From positions 1,860,001-1,924,000 of the forward strand of contig NZ_BDCO01000002.1 in assembly GCF_001613545.1 (NCBI RefSeq): a DNA stretch of 64,000 nucleotides, in the 5' to 3' direction. Below are positions 1 to 7,874 of this stretch, piece by piece; the stretch's first letter is position 1, and each line of letters opens with the position of its first letter. The position numbers and the translations under genes are program-made. This stretch comes from Terrimicrobium sacchariphilum. GTDB taxonomy: Bacteria > Verrucomicrobiota > Verrucomicrobiia > Chthoniobacterales > Terrimicrobiaceae. The notes beneath the pieces were generated by a model that was not told the DNA's origin, did no database searches, and saw nothing but the letters and a program-made list of their open reading frames with translations.

Positions 1-1463
1 ACAGTGCAGAGATCCTGCGAATCTCTCAATCGGAAGTCTCGCCGATAGTAAGGTTCGGTCAGTTTCGATCGCACGGTATCGGCTCGACTCGCCTCCACGA
101 CCACGACATCGGCGTCGTGGGTTTCCGGGGAGTTATTTTTGTTGTAGTAGCCGAACTGCGGGAAGTCCCCGAGCATCCAGGGCAGGGGGTAGTAGCTGTC
201 GATGAGGATCTGGCCCGTCACGCCGTAGTAGCGAGGGTCTTCCTTGGCGAGATCGAGCAGGGGTTTTGTGAGCGTCTCCACCTGGCGGTAGGTCTGCACG
301 TAAACGTACGGCTCTTTTGCGTCGGTGAAGTGGTAGAAATTCAGGCGTAGTGACTGGTAAAGACTTGCGCCGAGCACGATCGCCGACATCGAGACGGTCG
401 CGAGGAAGTGGCGCTTGGAAAGCCATGCGATAGCGGCGCCGAAAAGCAGGAGAAACGGCCATTGAATCGAGATGATGCACCAGGGTGTTTTGTAGGGGAC
501 GAGCGAGTAGGCGACCAGTGCACCTGCTCCGTAGATGGCGATGAAGCGCAGCCGGGCATCGGAAGGAAACGCCAGTATCACCGCCATGACAAAGCCGATC
601 AGGGCGGGCCACTCGTAACGAGCAAACAGCATGAGCCAGTAGGCGTTGATGACCTTGTGGCCGAAGATGGAGACATCGTAGAGGGGTTTGTCGTGGCCCG
701 CTGCGTCAACGCCAGTGTGTGTCCAGGCGGCGAATGTCTGATAAAGCCCCTTCAGCCCAGGGAAATCGAGGAAGTTCCCCGAGTAGAAAAAGACAATGGC
801 CAGGACAGCGAGCCCCACGCTGGCCCCCAGATCGCGCTGGGTCCAGCTTTGCCTTGCGATGGGATAAGCCGGTCGGGAGGGAGAGATGTATTGCCAGCCC
901 CAAAGGGTGAGCGCCGCAAGGCCAAAGGCGGCGACGTGCATGACATAGGTTTCCTTGGTCAGGATCATGCCGCAGATACCGGCGACGAGGGCAAAGAGGT
1001 ATTGTCGTGTGCCATCCCTCCAGAGGCCCAGGATGCCCCAGCAGGTCAGCAGAAGGAAAAGGACCAGCCACGACTCATGGATGGTGTAGCGGCCATAAAA
1101 CACATAGGCAGGGGAAATCGCCATCGCCAGAGCGGCCCAGCGGGTGGCAGGAGCGCCGAGGAATCGCGAGAAACGAAGAGTCATCCATACGCAGGCAATG
1201 CTGACCAGGATGATCGGAAGCCGGATGGCCCAGATTTCCCGGCCAAACAGCGTCTGGGCTGCAAAGACAGCGTAAAAATGCAGAGGACCATGGTAATTTG
1301 TCGGGTCGTAGTGGTAATACCCGAACTTCGCCATCTGATCGGCGAACCAGCCATTGACTCCTTCATCGAAATGAGGCGGCTTGATGTCGAGCAAAACGAA
1401 CCGTAGAAGAGCGGCCAACACCAATATGCCAATCTCAACCCAGGGAATTTTCCGTTCGTTCAC
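1..1463 (-). CDS. Agl23-like membrane glycosyltransferase (TIGR03663-type), 3' end cut by window edge
   Basis: An uninterrupted reading frame of 487 codons runs from a GTG at 1463 to the left edge with no stop, so the C-terminus lies outside the window. The product is strongly hydrophobic with many membrane segments. Near the N-terminus it has the acidic motif PHFDEGVNGWF, followed by a YDPTNYHGPLHFY segment. This matches the flippase-activity-associated Agl23 family (TIGR03663), distant relatives of GT39/PMT enzymes that use lipid-linked sugars. The acidic DE pair in the first outer loop is the usual catalytic site of that fold. The gene is divergent from a GT2 gene with only 23 bp between the starts, which suggests a shared control region and a shared pathway. 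Start choice (GTG) is moderately certain; the acceptor is unknown. Confidence 0.8.
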   Translation of the reverse strand, partial: MNERKIPWVEIGILVLAALLRFVLLDIKPPHFDEGVNGWFADQMAKFGYYHYDPTNYHGPLHFYAVFAAQTLFGREIWAIRLPIILVSIACVWMTLRFSRFLGAPATRWAALAMAISPAYVFYGRYTIHESWLVLFLLLTCWGILGLWRDGTRQYLFALVAGICGMILTKETYVMHVAAFGLAALTLWGWQYISPSRPAYPIARQSWTQRDLGASVGLAVLAIVFFYSGNFLDFPGLKGLYQTFAAWTHTGVDAAGHDKPLYDVSIFGHKVINAYWLMLFARYEWPALIGFVMAVILAFPSDARLRFIAIYGAGALVAYSLVPYKTPWCIISIQWPFLLLFGAAIAWLSKRHFLATVSMSAIVLGASLYQSLRLNFYHFTDAKEPYVYVQTYRQVETLTKPLLDLAKEDPRYYGVTGQILIDSYYPLPWMLGDFPQFGYYNKNNSPETHDADVVVVEASRADTVRSKLTEPYYRRDFRLRDSQDLCT

Positions 1464-1486
1464 GCGATTGGGATAATGTCGTTAGG

Positions 1487-2215
1487 ATGACTGTTCAAGC
1501 TCAGCGAGTTTCGATCGTCATTCCGTGTCGGAATGAGGAGTCCCGCCTGCCTCGGACCCTTGCGGCTTTAGGCCAGTTTATCGCCCGGGTCAGCTATCCT
1601 GTCGAGGTCCTGATCGTGGTCGAGCCGGGTCAGGACGGGACGGCGGATCTGGCCCGTTGGATGGAGGAGCAGAATCCTGCCTTCCGGGCCGTCATCCAGC
1701 CCGTTCAGCGCGGGAAGGGATTCGCCGTGAAAACCGGGATGCTTGCTGCCTCGGGCGACATCGTTTTCTTCATGGATGCCGACCTCAGTGTACCTCTGCG
1801 GTGTGTGGAGGAGTTTTTACCCTGTTTTAATCAGGCAGACGTCGTTTTTGGCAGCCGTCGGCATCCGCAGAGTGTGATTGGGCAAAGTCAGCCTTTCTTC
1901 CGGGTTGCCTCGGGGCGGGCGTTCAATCTCGCCCTGCGCATCTGCGGTGTGACCCGGTTCCGCGATACACAATGCGGGTTCAAGGCTTTCCGGGCCGAGG
2001 CGGCCCAGGCTGTTTTTTCCCGGCTGACAGTCGATGGCTTCGGCTTCGACGTCGAGGCGCTGGCCTGGGCCGATGGCCTCGGATACCGCCTGCTGGAACG
2101 ACCCGTCGAGTGGAACGATGCCCCGGGCACAAAGGTTCGGGCGCTTTCCGACGGGTCCCGTGCCTTTTTTGAAGCCGTGCTTGCCGCGAGGCGGGCTCGG
2201 GCGGAGAATATCTGA
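1487..2215 (+). CDS. GT2 glycosyltransferase, dolichyl-phosphate glucose synthase (ALG5)-like
   Basis: This 242-residue protein has the GT-A fold signatures of family 2. It shows an N-terminal VSIVIPCRNEE strand, the nucleotide-sugar/metal motif FFMDADLSVP around residue 95, and the conserved TQCGFKAFR segment of the ALG5/DPG-synthase branch. Such enzymes transfer a sugar from UDP- or GDP-sugar to a polyprenyl phosphate on the cytoplasmic face of the membrane. No C-terminal membrane helices are seen, so it probably acts peripherally. It is divergent from the Agl23-like gene and ends 6 bp before pdxJ. A plausible reading is that it makes the lipid-linked sugar used by the neighbouring membrane transferase, but the sugar cannot be read from sequence. 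Confidence 0.85.
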   Translation: MTVQAQRVSIVIPCRNEESRLPRTLAALGQFIARVSYPVEVLIVVEPGQDGTADLARWMEEQNPAFRAVIQPVQRGKGFAVKTGMLAASGDIVFFMDADLSVPLRCVEEFLPCFNQADVVFGSRRHPQSVIGQSQPFFRVASGRAFNLALRICGVTRFRDTQCGFKAFRAEAAQAVFSRLTVDGFGFDVEALAWADGLGYRLLERPVEWNDAPGTKVRALSDGSRAFFEAVLAARRARAENI

Positions 2216-2221
2216 TTCCCC

Positions 2222-2959
2222 ATGATAAAGCTCGGAGTAAACATCGATCATGTCGCCACCCTGCGGCAGGCGCGGTATCGCGACACGCACGCTTCTCCTC
2301 TGGCCGAACCCAACCCCATCGATGCCGCGGAGATCGCCGAGGCAGCCGGCGCACATGGCATCACTGCCCACCTGCGCCTGGATCGTCGGCACATTCAGGA
2401 CAGTGACATTTTTGAACTGCGCCGCCGCATTTCCACGAAACTCAACCTCGAGATGGGAAACTCCCCGGAAATTCTCGAAATCGCTCTCAAGGTAAAGCCC
2501 GCCGACGTGTGTCTGGTACCGGAGAATCGCAGGGAGGTCACCACCGAGGGAGGGCTGGACTGTGCGGGGCAGAAAAGCTCGTTGCGCCCGACCATCCAGC
2601 GCCTCCACGAGGCGGGGATCGTTGTGAGTCTTTTCATCGATCCCGACGAGGAGCAGATCGATGCGGCGGCGGACCTGGGTGCGGAGTTTATTGAACTTCA
2701 CACCGGAGCCTTTTCCAACTCGCAGGGCGCAGAACGCGATATGGAAATCGTGCGCCTGATCCACGGAGCGGAGCGTGCTCATGCCGCCGGACTCAAGGTC
2801 AACGCGGGACATGGCATCAACTACGAGAACATCTTTGAAGTGTTACGCATCCCGCATCTCCACGAGCTGAACATCGGCCATTCGATTATCTCGCGAGCGG
2901 TCTTCACGGGCCTTAGTCAGGCGGTGAAGGACATGCTCAGCCTGATGAAGGGAGCGTGA
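2222..2959 (+). CDS. pdxJ: pyridoxine 5'-phosphate synthase
   Basis: The 245-residue product matches PdxJ over its full length. It starts with the family hallmark KLGVNIDHVATLRQAR and carries the later ITAHLRLDRRHIQDSD and NAGHGINYEN segments, which supply phosphate and substrate contacts. PdxJ condenses 1-deoxy-D-xylulose 5-phosphate with 3-amino-2-oxopropyl phosphate to make pyridoxine 5'-phosphate, the last ring-forming step of DXP-dependent vitamin B6 synthesis. The length is normal for the family. The ATG start follows CCCC with no Shine-Dalgarno motif. The stop codon overlaps the GTG start of the next gene, a PLP enzyme, so the cofactor gene and a cofactor user are translationally coupled. 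Confidence 0.97.
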   Translation: MIKLGVNIDHVATLRQARYRDTHASPLAEPNPIDAAEIAEAAGAHGITAHLRLDRRHIQDSDIFELRRRISTKLNLEMGNSPEILEIALKVKPADVCLVPENRREVTTEGGLDCAGQKSSLRPTIQRLHEAGIVVSLFIDPDEEQIDAAADLGAEFIELHTGAFSNSQGAERDMEIVRLIHGAERAHAAGLKVNAGHGINYENIFEVLRIPHLHELNIGHSIISRAVFTGLSQAVKDMLSLMKGA

Positions 2960-4113
2960 GCGAGTTTGACGCATACCTCTTCCAGAAACTGGAGGAGGTT
3001 GAGCAGGCCGGCCTGCGCCGGTCGCTGCGCGTCCTGGAATCCGCCCAGGGCGCGGAGGTGAAGATCGACGGTCGGTCGCTGTTGAACTTCTCCTCGAATG
3101 ATTATCTCGGCCTTGCCAATCATCCTGCGCTGGCCAAGGCCGCGGGAGAGGCCCTGGCGACCTTCGGTACAGGGGCCGGAGCCTCGCGATTGATCTGCGG
3201 CACCTCCCGGCTGCATGAGGATCTGGAGAGTGCGATCGCCCGCTTCAAGAAGACCGAGGCGGCGCTGAGCTTCTCGACAGGCTACGCTGCCGCCGTGGGA
3301 GCCATCCCGGCCATCGTTTCTTCCGAGGATGTAGTGATCCTCGATAAACTCTGCCACGCCTCGCTGGTCGACGGCGCCCGTCTGAGCGGTGCGACGATCC
3401 GCGTCTTTCCTCATAACAATCTCGAGAAACTGCGGAGCCACCTGGAGTGGGCACGCCGCGAGCATCCCCAAGGCAGGGTGCTGGTCGTCGTGGAATCCGT
3501 CTACAGCATGGATGGCGATCTCGCTCCTCTGGCCGACATCGTCAGCCTCAAGGAACACCATGGAGCTTGGCTCATGGTGGATGAGGCCCATGGGGTCGGG
3601 GTGCTGGGGGCAAAGGGGCAGGGATTGGTCGATCTGCTGGGCTTGACCGACCGTGTTGAGATCCAGATGGGGACTCTGGGCAAAGCGCTTGGTTCCGCCG
3701 GAGCATACCTCTGTGGCAGTGCCATCTTGCGCGATTATCTGATCAATCGCTCGCGCAGCTTCATCTACTCCACCGCACCTCCGCCTTACGTGGCAGCTGC
3801 TGCTCAGGCTGCGGTGGAGCTTCTTGAGACCGAGACAGGACAAGGCCTGGTCACACGCCTGCGCGACAATATCCATCGGTTTGCCGAGGAGGCCGGGTGT
3901 GAAAGTCCTACTGCCATCTTCCCGATCGTGATCGGAGATGAGCGTGAGGCGATGGCCGCGGCGGGCGCGCTGCTGGAAGCGGGGTTCCTTGTCCCCGCGA
4001 TTCGATACCCTACGGTCTCTCGCGGCTCCGCGAGATTGAGGATCGTGGTTACCGCAACTCATTCTGCGGAGCAGATTTCCTTTCTCGCAAAGACTCTGCG
4101 CGAGCTGGACTAG
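2956..4113 (+). CDS. bioF: 8-amino-7-oxononanoate synthase-type PLP enzyme
   Basis: The 385-residue protein is an alpha-oxoamine synthase (fold type I PLP enzyme). It shows LLNFSSNDYLGLANHP near the N-terminus, the Asp/His pair in VDEAHGVGVLG, and the PLP-binding lysine at residue 243 in GTLGKALGSAG. BioF condenses pimeloyl-ACP or -CoA with alanine in biotin synthesis. Close paralogues (Kbl, serine palmitoyltransferase) share the motifs, but the LSFSTGYAAAVGAI region fits BioF best. No other bio gene is nearby, so the assignment rests on sequence alone. The GTG start overlaps the pdxJ stop as GTGA, and no other start fits as well. Confidence 0.88.
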   Translation: MSEFDAYLFQKLEEVEQAGLRRSLRVLESAQGAEVKIDGRSLLNFSSNDYLGLANHPALAKAAGEALATFGTGAGASRLICGTSRLHEDLESAIARFKKTEAALSFSTGYAAAVGAIPAIVSSEDVVILDKLCHASLVDGARLSGATIRVFPHNNLEKLRSHLEWARREHPQGRVLVVVESVYSMDGDLAPLADIVSLKEHHGAWLMVDEAHGVGVLGAKGQGLVDLLGLTDRVEIQMGTLGKALGSAGAYLCGSAILRDYLINRSRSFIYSTAPPPYVAAAAQAAVELLETETGQGLVTRLRDNIHRFAEEAGCESPTAIFPIVIGDEREAMAAAGALLEAGFLVPAIRYPTVSRGSARLRIVVTATHSAEQISFLAKTLRELD

Positions 4114-4228
4114 GTTCCCGCGATCGGCGGGTATTTCCGGTCCGGATGGAGATGTTGACAGGGAGAAATGGGGTGCGCTTCTGGCGGCGAGAACGGGAAA
4201 AAGCCTGCCTGGCGTTTTGGGAAAAAAC
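4114..4228. other. non-coding gap between bioF and tRNA-Ser
   Basis: I see no gene here. A TTGACA hexamer sits at 4155-4160 on the plus strand, but no -10-like hexamer lies at the right distance, so I do not call a promoter. Short open frames through this stretch overlap the tRNA and are not credible. Confidence 0.5.
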
Positions 4229-4319
4229 TGGCGGTGAGGGGGGGATTCGAACCCCCGGAGCCCTTTTGGAGCTCGGAGCTTTAGCAAAGCTCTGCTTTCG
4301 ACCACTCAGCCACCTCACC
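4229..4319 (-). tRNA. tRNA-Ser (anticodon GCU), CCA encoded
   Basis: Read on the minus strand, the acceptor arm GGTGAGG (4319-4313) pairs with CCTCACC, followed by a G discriminator and an encoded CCA at 4231-4229. The anticodon loop TTGCTAA carries GCT, reading AGC/AGU serine codons. A long variable arm (GAGCTCC...GGGCTC region) typical of class II tRNA-Ser is present. The T arm GGGGG-TTCGAAT-CCCCC is perfect. Total length is 91 nt including CCA. It is a stand-alone gene between bioF and thrB. Confidence 0.96.
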
Positions 4320-4337
4320 GTGGTCAGCGAGTGGGGG

Positions 4338-4366
4338 AGTATCCGGGGAAGTTGGCGAAACGTCAA
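4338..4366 (-). promoter_or_regulatory. sigma70-like promoter of tRNA-Ser
   Basis: On the minus strand, TTGACG (4366-4361, 5 of 6 to consensus) and GATACT (4343-4338, 4 of 6) are separated by exactly 17 bp. The tRNA 5' end lies 19 nt below the -10 box, giving a leader of roughly a dozen bases. Position and spacing both fit a housekeeping tRNA promoter. Confidence 0.65.
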
Positions 4367-4460
4367 ATGCGGATTTTCATGAAGTGCGATTTCCTTGCGG
4401 CCCGGCGAGCTTCTCCCTTTCCTTCGAGGGGCTTGCCCTTTTATGGTGATTCGCTCATTC

Positions 4461-5306
4461 ATGAAAGAAGTCCGCACGAAAGTACCTGCTACGACGGCCA
4501 ACCTCGGTCCGGGATTTGACTGCCTGGGAATAGCCCTCCGTATTTACAACGAGGTGATCGTGCGCGCTGCGCCGGGACATCCGGATGGGATGGCGGATCA
4601 GGCGGCCGAGGCCTTCTTTACCCGAGCGGACATCGCTCCCTTTGATTTCGACTGGTCGGTGAAGGGGCAGGTGCCGCGTTCGCGCGGGATGGGCAGCAGC
4701 GTCACAGTGAGGCTTGGTTTGCTTCATGGGCTCAACGAACTCGCGGACGGCCCTCTGAGTGATGTGGCGCTCTACCAGCTGTGTTGTGATCTCGAGGGCC
4801 ATCCCGACAACGCCGCGCCAGCGGCTTTCGGCGGGTTTACGGTCGCTCGGAAGGATGCTTCCTTTCAGCGCTACAAGGTTTCCAAGAAGCTGCGCTTCGT
4901 ACTCCTGGTTCCCGACTTTGAGGTGGAAACCCCGGCCGCGCGGAAGGCCCTGCCCGAGAGGATTCCTTTCAAGGACGCCGTCGTATCCGCCTCCAACGCT
5001 GCGGCGATCTCCGCGGCCTTTGCCAGTGAGGAATATGAGAACTTGCGAGGGACCTTTACGGACTATCTGCATCAACCCTACCGCCTTCCCCTGATCCCCT
5101 GCCTGAATGATGTCATCGCCGCGGGCGAAAAGGCCGGAGCCATCGGCGGTTGGCTCAGCGGCTCGGGCTCCACAATTGCCTGTGTCACGCTGGCCGATCC
5201 TGAGAAGGTGGCCAGAGCCATGCAGGAGGCGAGCGGATTAAAAAACACGAAAGTGTTCATCACCCAGGCGGATAACAAGGGCGCGCGGGTCAAGGTGCGT
5301 TCCTGA
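4461..5306 (+). CDS. thrB: homoserine kinase
   Basis: This is a GHMP-superfamily kinase of about 281 residues. It opens with KVPATTANLGPGFDCLG, the ThrB N-terminal signature. It then has the ATP-binding motif in PRSRGMGSSV, the GHPDNAAPAAFGG segment, and the C-terminal GGWLSGSGSTI glycine motif. ThrB phosphorylates homoserine in threonine synthesis. I chose ATG 4461 because the conserved sequence begins a few residues later. An in-frame ATG at 4443 has a GAGGGG 11 nt upstream and is a real alternative, and a longer frame starts at 4395. The lpxK start follows the stop after one base, implying a two-gene operon. Confidence 0.9.
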   Translation: MKEVRTKVPATTANLGPGFDCLGIALRIYNEVIVRAAPGHPDGMADQAAEAFFTRADIAPFDFDWSVKGQVPRSRGMGSSVTVRLGLLHGLNELADGPLSDVALYQLCCDLEGHPDNAAPAAFGGFTVARKDASFQRYKVSKKLRFVLLVPDFEVETPAARKALPERIPFKDAVVSASNAAAISAAFASEEYENLRGTFTDYLHQPYRLPLIPCLNDVIAAGEKAGAIGGWLSGSGSTIACVTLADPEKVARAMQEASGLKNTKVFITQADNKGARVKVRS

Positions 5307-5307
5307 T

Positions 5308-6501
5308 ATGCGGCGCTGGCTGGAAGGTCTCGAAACCTTTGCCATCGACGTCATCCTTGAGCGTCGCTACGGGCGGCGTGCGGATATCCTGCGGTGGTTC
5401 CTCTATGGATTGTCGCGGATTTATCTCTCGATCGTCCAGTCGCGCCTGTCACTTTATCGCAGCAGAGTGATGCGTCCGCGCACGGTCGGATGTCTCGTGA
5501 TCAGTGTCGGCAATCTGAGTGTCGGCGGCACTGGCAAGACGCCGGTGGTTGAGATGCTGGCCCGGGCATTGCACGCCGGGGGGCGCAAGGTGGCCATCCT
5601 GAGCCGTGGTTACAAGAGTGTGCCGCGTCCCTTGTTGCTGCGTCTTTGGGACAAACTCGCGAAAAAGAAAGCCGTGTTTGTTCCCCGAGTGGTTTCCGAC
5701 GGCCAGACTCTGCTGCTGGATTCCCGCACGGCGGGTGACGAACCTTTCATGCTCGCAAACAACCTGCGTGGTGTCGTCGTGCTCGTCGACCGCGACCGCG
5801 TGAAGAGCGGTCAATACGCCGTGGAGCATTTCGGTACGGACACGCTTCTGCTGGATGATGGATACCAGTATGTGAGGATGAAGCGGGGGATCGAGGTCGC
5901 GTTGGTGGACCGACAGGCTCCGTTCGGCAATGAATACCTGCTTCCGCGTGGTACGCTCCGCGAGCCTCCGGAGAATCTCCGACGTGCCACCCATATCTTT
6001 ATCACAAAGTGCACCGGCGCTGATAATGCCGACCTCATCGATCGCATCCGGAGTTACAACCGGACGGCGGATATTATCGAGTGTTCGCACCGGCCGACCC
6101 ATGTGACCAATGTCTTCACCGGGGAGAATGAACCGCTGGATTTTCTCAAGGGCATGACCGTTGGATCGATCTGCGGCATTGCGATGCCGACGAGCTTCGA
6201 GGACGCCTTGCGAAAGCTCGGCGCGAAGATCGAAATCGCCAAATCCTTTACGGATCACCACCGCTATACCAAGAGGGAGATCGAACAGTTCATTCGTCGC
6301 TGTGCGCGCCGCGACATCCAGGCCATCCTGACGACGGAAAAGGATGCCGTACGTATTCCCCGTATCATCGACCCCGAGGTGCCGATGTATTACCTGCGCG
6401 TCGAGATCGAGATATTGGCCGGGCAGGCAAACTGGGAGCGATTCGTCAACCGGCTCACCACGCAGCAGCCGGTGATGGCTCCGCAGCGGTTCTTTGCCTA
6501 G
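5308..6501 (+). CDS. lpxK: tetraacyldisaccharide 4'-kinase
   Basis: The 397-residue inner-membrane P-loop kinase carries [16 protein letters not shown], with the Walker A GGTGKT at residues 73-78, and later LLDDGYQY and VDRQAPFGN motifs specific to LpxK. It phosphorylates the 4' position of the lipid A disaccharide precursor, so the organism makes lipid A. An N-terminal stretch near residues 25-50 could anchor it to the membrane. The gene lies one base after thrB. Its stop codon TAG shares bases CTAG (6498-6501) with the stop of the convergent LolA-like gene. Confidence 0.95.
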   Translation: MRRWLEGLETFAIDVILERRYGRRADILRWFLYGLSRIYLSIVQSRLSLYRSRVMRPRTVGCLVISVGNLSVGGTGKTPVVEMLARALHAGGRKVAILSRGYKSVPRPLLLRLWDKLAKKKAVFVPRVVSDGQTLLLDSRTAGDEPFMLANNLRGVVVLVDRDRVKSGQYAVEHFGTDTLLLDDGYQYVRMKRGIEVALVDRQAPFGNEYLLPRGTLREPPENLRRATHIFITKCTGADNADLIDRIRSYNRTADIIECSHRPTHVTNVFTGENEPLDFLKGMTVGSICGIAMPTSFEDALRKLGAKIEIAKSFTDHHRYTKREIEQFIRRCARRDIQAILTTEKDAVRIPRIIDPEVPMYYLRVEIEILAGQANWERFVNRLTTQQPVMAPQRFFA

Positions 6502-7202
6502 GAGTCGGCGGCCTTCCCGAGCACCTCGAGGTAGGTGCGGTCGGTGACTTTCCTCGTGTCCGGGTTGAGAGCCTCAAAACGCATCTGCTTGAGCATCCAC
6601 TGGCCGTCGATTTTCTGGGCGGATACGACTTCAAACCGGCGGATCATTTTGCCCGACATATCGTAGCCTTCCACACGGACGAGGGCACCGGAGTCCTTGT
6701 CGATCCACATGCGGGCGACGCCGTACTGTGAGGCTCCACGCGGAGCCTGCGCCTCGATTTTCCACGCTGGACGGGCGTTGATCCGGTCTTCCCCGATCAG
6801 TTTGGGGTTCTTCCAGTAGAGAAACTGGAGGGAGAGATCCTCATAGGTCACTCCCGAGCCACGGATCTTCTCGTCGAATCGAGCGGGTTTGACTGCCGCT
6901 GCCTTGCCTCCAATGCGCTCTGTGAGCTTCGGGGCATCATCCCCGAGCTGCAGGATGATCTCCTGGTCGGGGGCCTTGAATTGAAAACGGACCGCGCCAT
7001 CGACAACGATGGTGAATGGGGTGGACTTTGACTCACGGCGGAGTTGGGCGTCCAAGGCGATCTGGTTGCCCAGGGGATTCACCCGGGCCGCCTCGAGGAT
7101 TTCCTGGGCGGTGGGATCGGCCGCGCTGGCGGTCCCGATGAGGCAAAGAATCCCCAATCCTGCAGCAACTAGCTTGCGTAAATGGCCCGAACGGAAAATC
7201 AT
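6498..7202 (-). CDS. LolA-like outer-membrane lipoprotein-sorting protein
   Basis: A 234-residue exported protein. It has an N-terminal signal (residues 1-27, cleavage near GTASA-AD) and a body rich in beta-strand patterns, including FLYWKNPKLIGEDRI and the paired VARMWIDKDSGALVRVEGYD and RFEVVSAQKIDGQW. These match the uncharacterised LolA/LolB-like 'outer membrane lipoprotein-sorting' domain of periplasmic proteins, which bind acyl chains. The ATG at 7202 precedes a clean signal peptide; upstream in-frame sequence is not plausible. It is convergent with lpxK with a 4-bp overlap and divergent from the PAP2 gene with 24 bp between starts. Client lipoproteins are unknown. Confidence 0.75.
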   Translation of the reverse strand: MIFRSGHLRKLVAAGLGILCLIGTASAADPTAQEILEAARVNPLGNQIALDAQLRRESKSTPFTIVVDGAVRFQFKAPDQEIILQLGDDAPKLTERIGGKAAAVKPARFDEKIRGSGVTYEDLSLQFLYWKNPKLIGEDRINARPAWKIEAQAPRGASQYGVARMWIDKDSGALVRVEGYDMSGKMIRRFEVVSAQKIDGQWMLKQMRFEALNPDTRKVTDRTYLEVLGKAADS

Positions 7203-7226
7203 ACGCCACGCTACTTGCCTTTCAGG

Positions 7227-7874
7227 ATGGATCAACAGCTTCTTTTTCTCATCAATCGCAGCTGGACGCATCCTGTCCTCGACCGGGTGATGACCATCGC
7301 TTCCAGTTTTGATTTCTGGCTGCCATTTCTTGTGGCGGGAGGGATTCTGGCAGCGATCTTCGGGGGATGGCGGGCGAGGGCGATGCTGTTGGCCATTGGG
7401 CTGGCAGTCGGCGTTACCGATGCGCTTGTGGTGGATACGATCAAAGGCCTGGTAGGCCGCCCCCGGCCTCATGATATGGTGGCAGGTGTGCGCACTCTCG
7501 ACCTGGCCAGAGCCAAGCCGCGCTTCCTTGCCGCCGTACAACCCTTGCAGGAGGAGATTTCCGTCGCAAAAATTCGCGGGTCTTCCGGGAACTCATTTCC
7601 GTCCGGGCATTCCTCGAATAACTTTGCCGTGGCGGTGGTGATTTTCTGCTTTTACCGGCGATGGGGCTGGGTCGCATTTCTCCCGGCGGCCTTGGTTTCC
7701 TACAGTCGTATCTATGTCGGGGCGCATTGGCCGCTTGATGTCATCACATCGTGCCTCATTGGAGCGGGAATCGGTTTTCTCACAGTGGCATTGCTGGAAG
7801 CGATCTGGCGGCGCTGGTCCGGAAGGTTCCTGCCCCGTTTTTCTGCGCAACACCCCTCTCTGCTCACCGCATGA
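7227..7874 (+). CDS. PAP2-family membrane phosphatase
   Basis: The 215-residue protein carries the three PAP2 phosphatase motifs in order: KGLVGRPRP, FPSGHSS and SRIYVGAHWPLD, with several membrane helices. Members dephosphorylate undecaprenyl pyrophosphate, phosphatidic acid or lipid A. I start at ATG 7227 (MDQQLLFL), because the upstream ATG at 7182 would overlap the divergent gene and adds unconserved residues. The stop codon overlaps the start of the GT39-like gene as ATGA, and that gene overlaps a GT2 gene. The context therefore points to a polyprenyl-phosphate carrier, with recycling or lipid-phosphate modification, as the likely job. Confidence 0.88.
   Translation: MDQQLLFLINRSWTHPVLDRVMTIASSFDFWLPFLVAGGILAAIFGGWRARAMLLAIGLAVGVTDALVVDTIKGLVGRPRPHDMVAGVRTLDLARAKPRFLAAVQPLQEEISVAKIRGSSGNSFPSGHSSNNFAVAVVIFCFYRRWGWVAFLPAALVSYSRIYVGAHWPLDVITSCLIGAGIGFLTVALLEAIWRRWSGRFLPRFSAQHPSLLTA

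Noticed and set aside
4155-4160. TTGACA on the plus strand upstream of the tRNA
   Set aside because: No -10-like hexamer lies 16-18 bp downstream and no plus-strand gene starts nearby.
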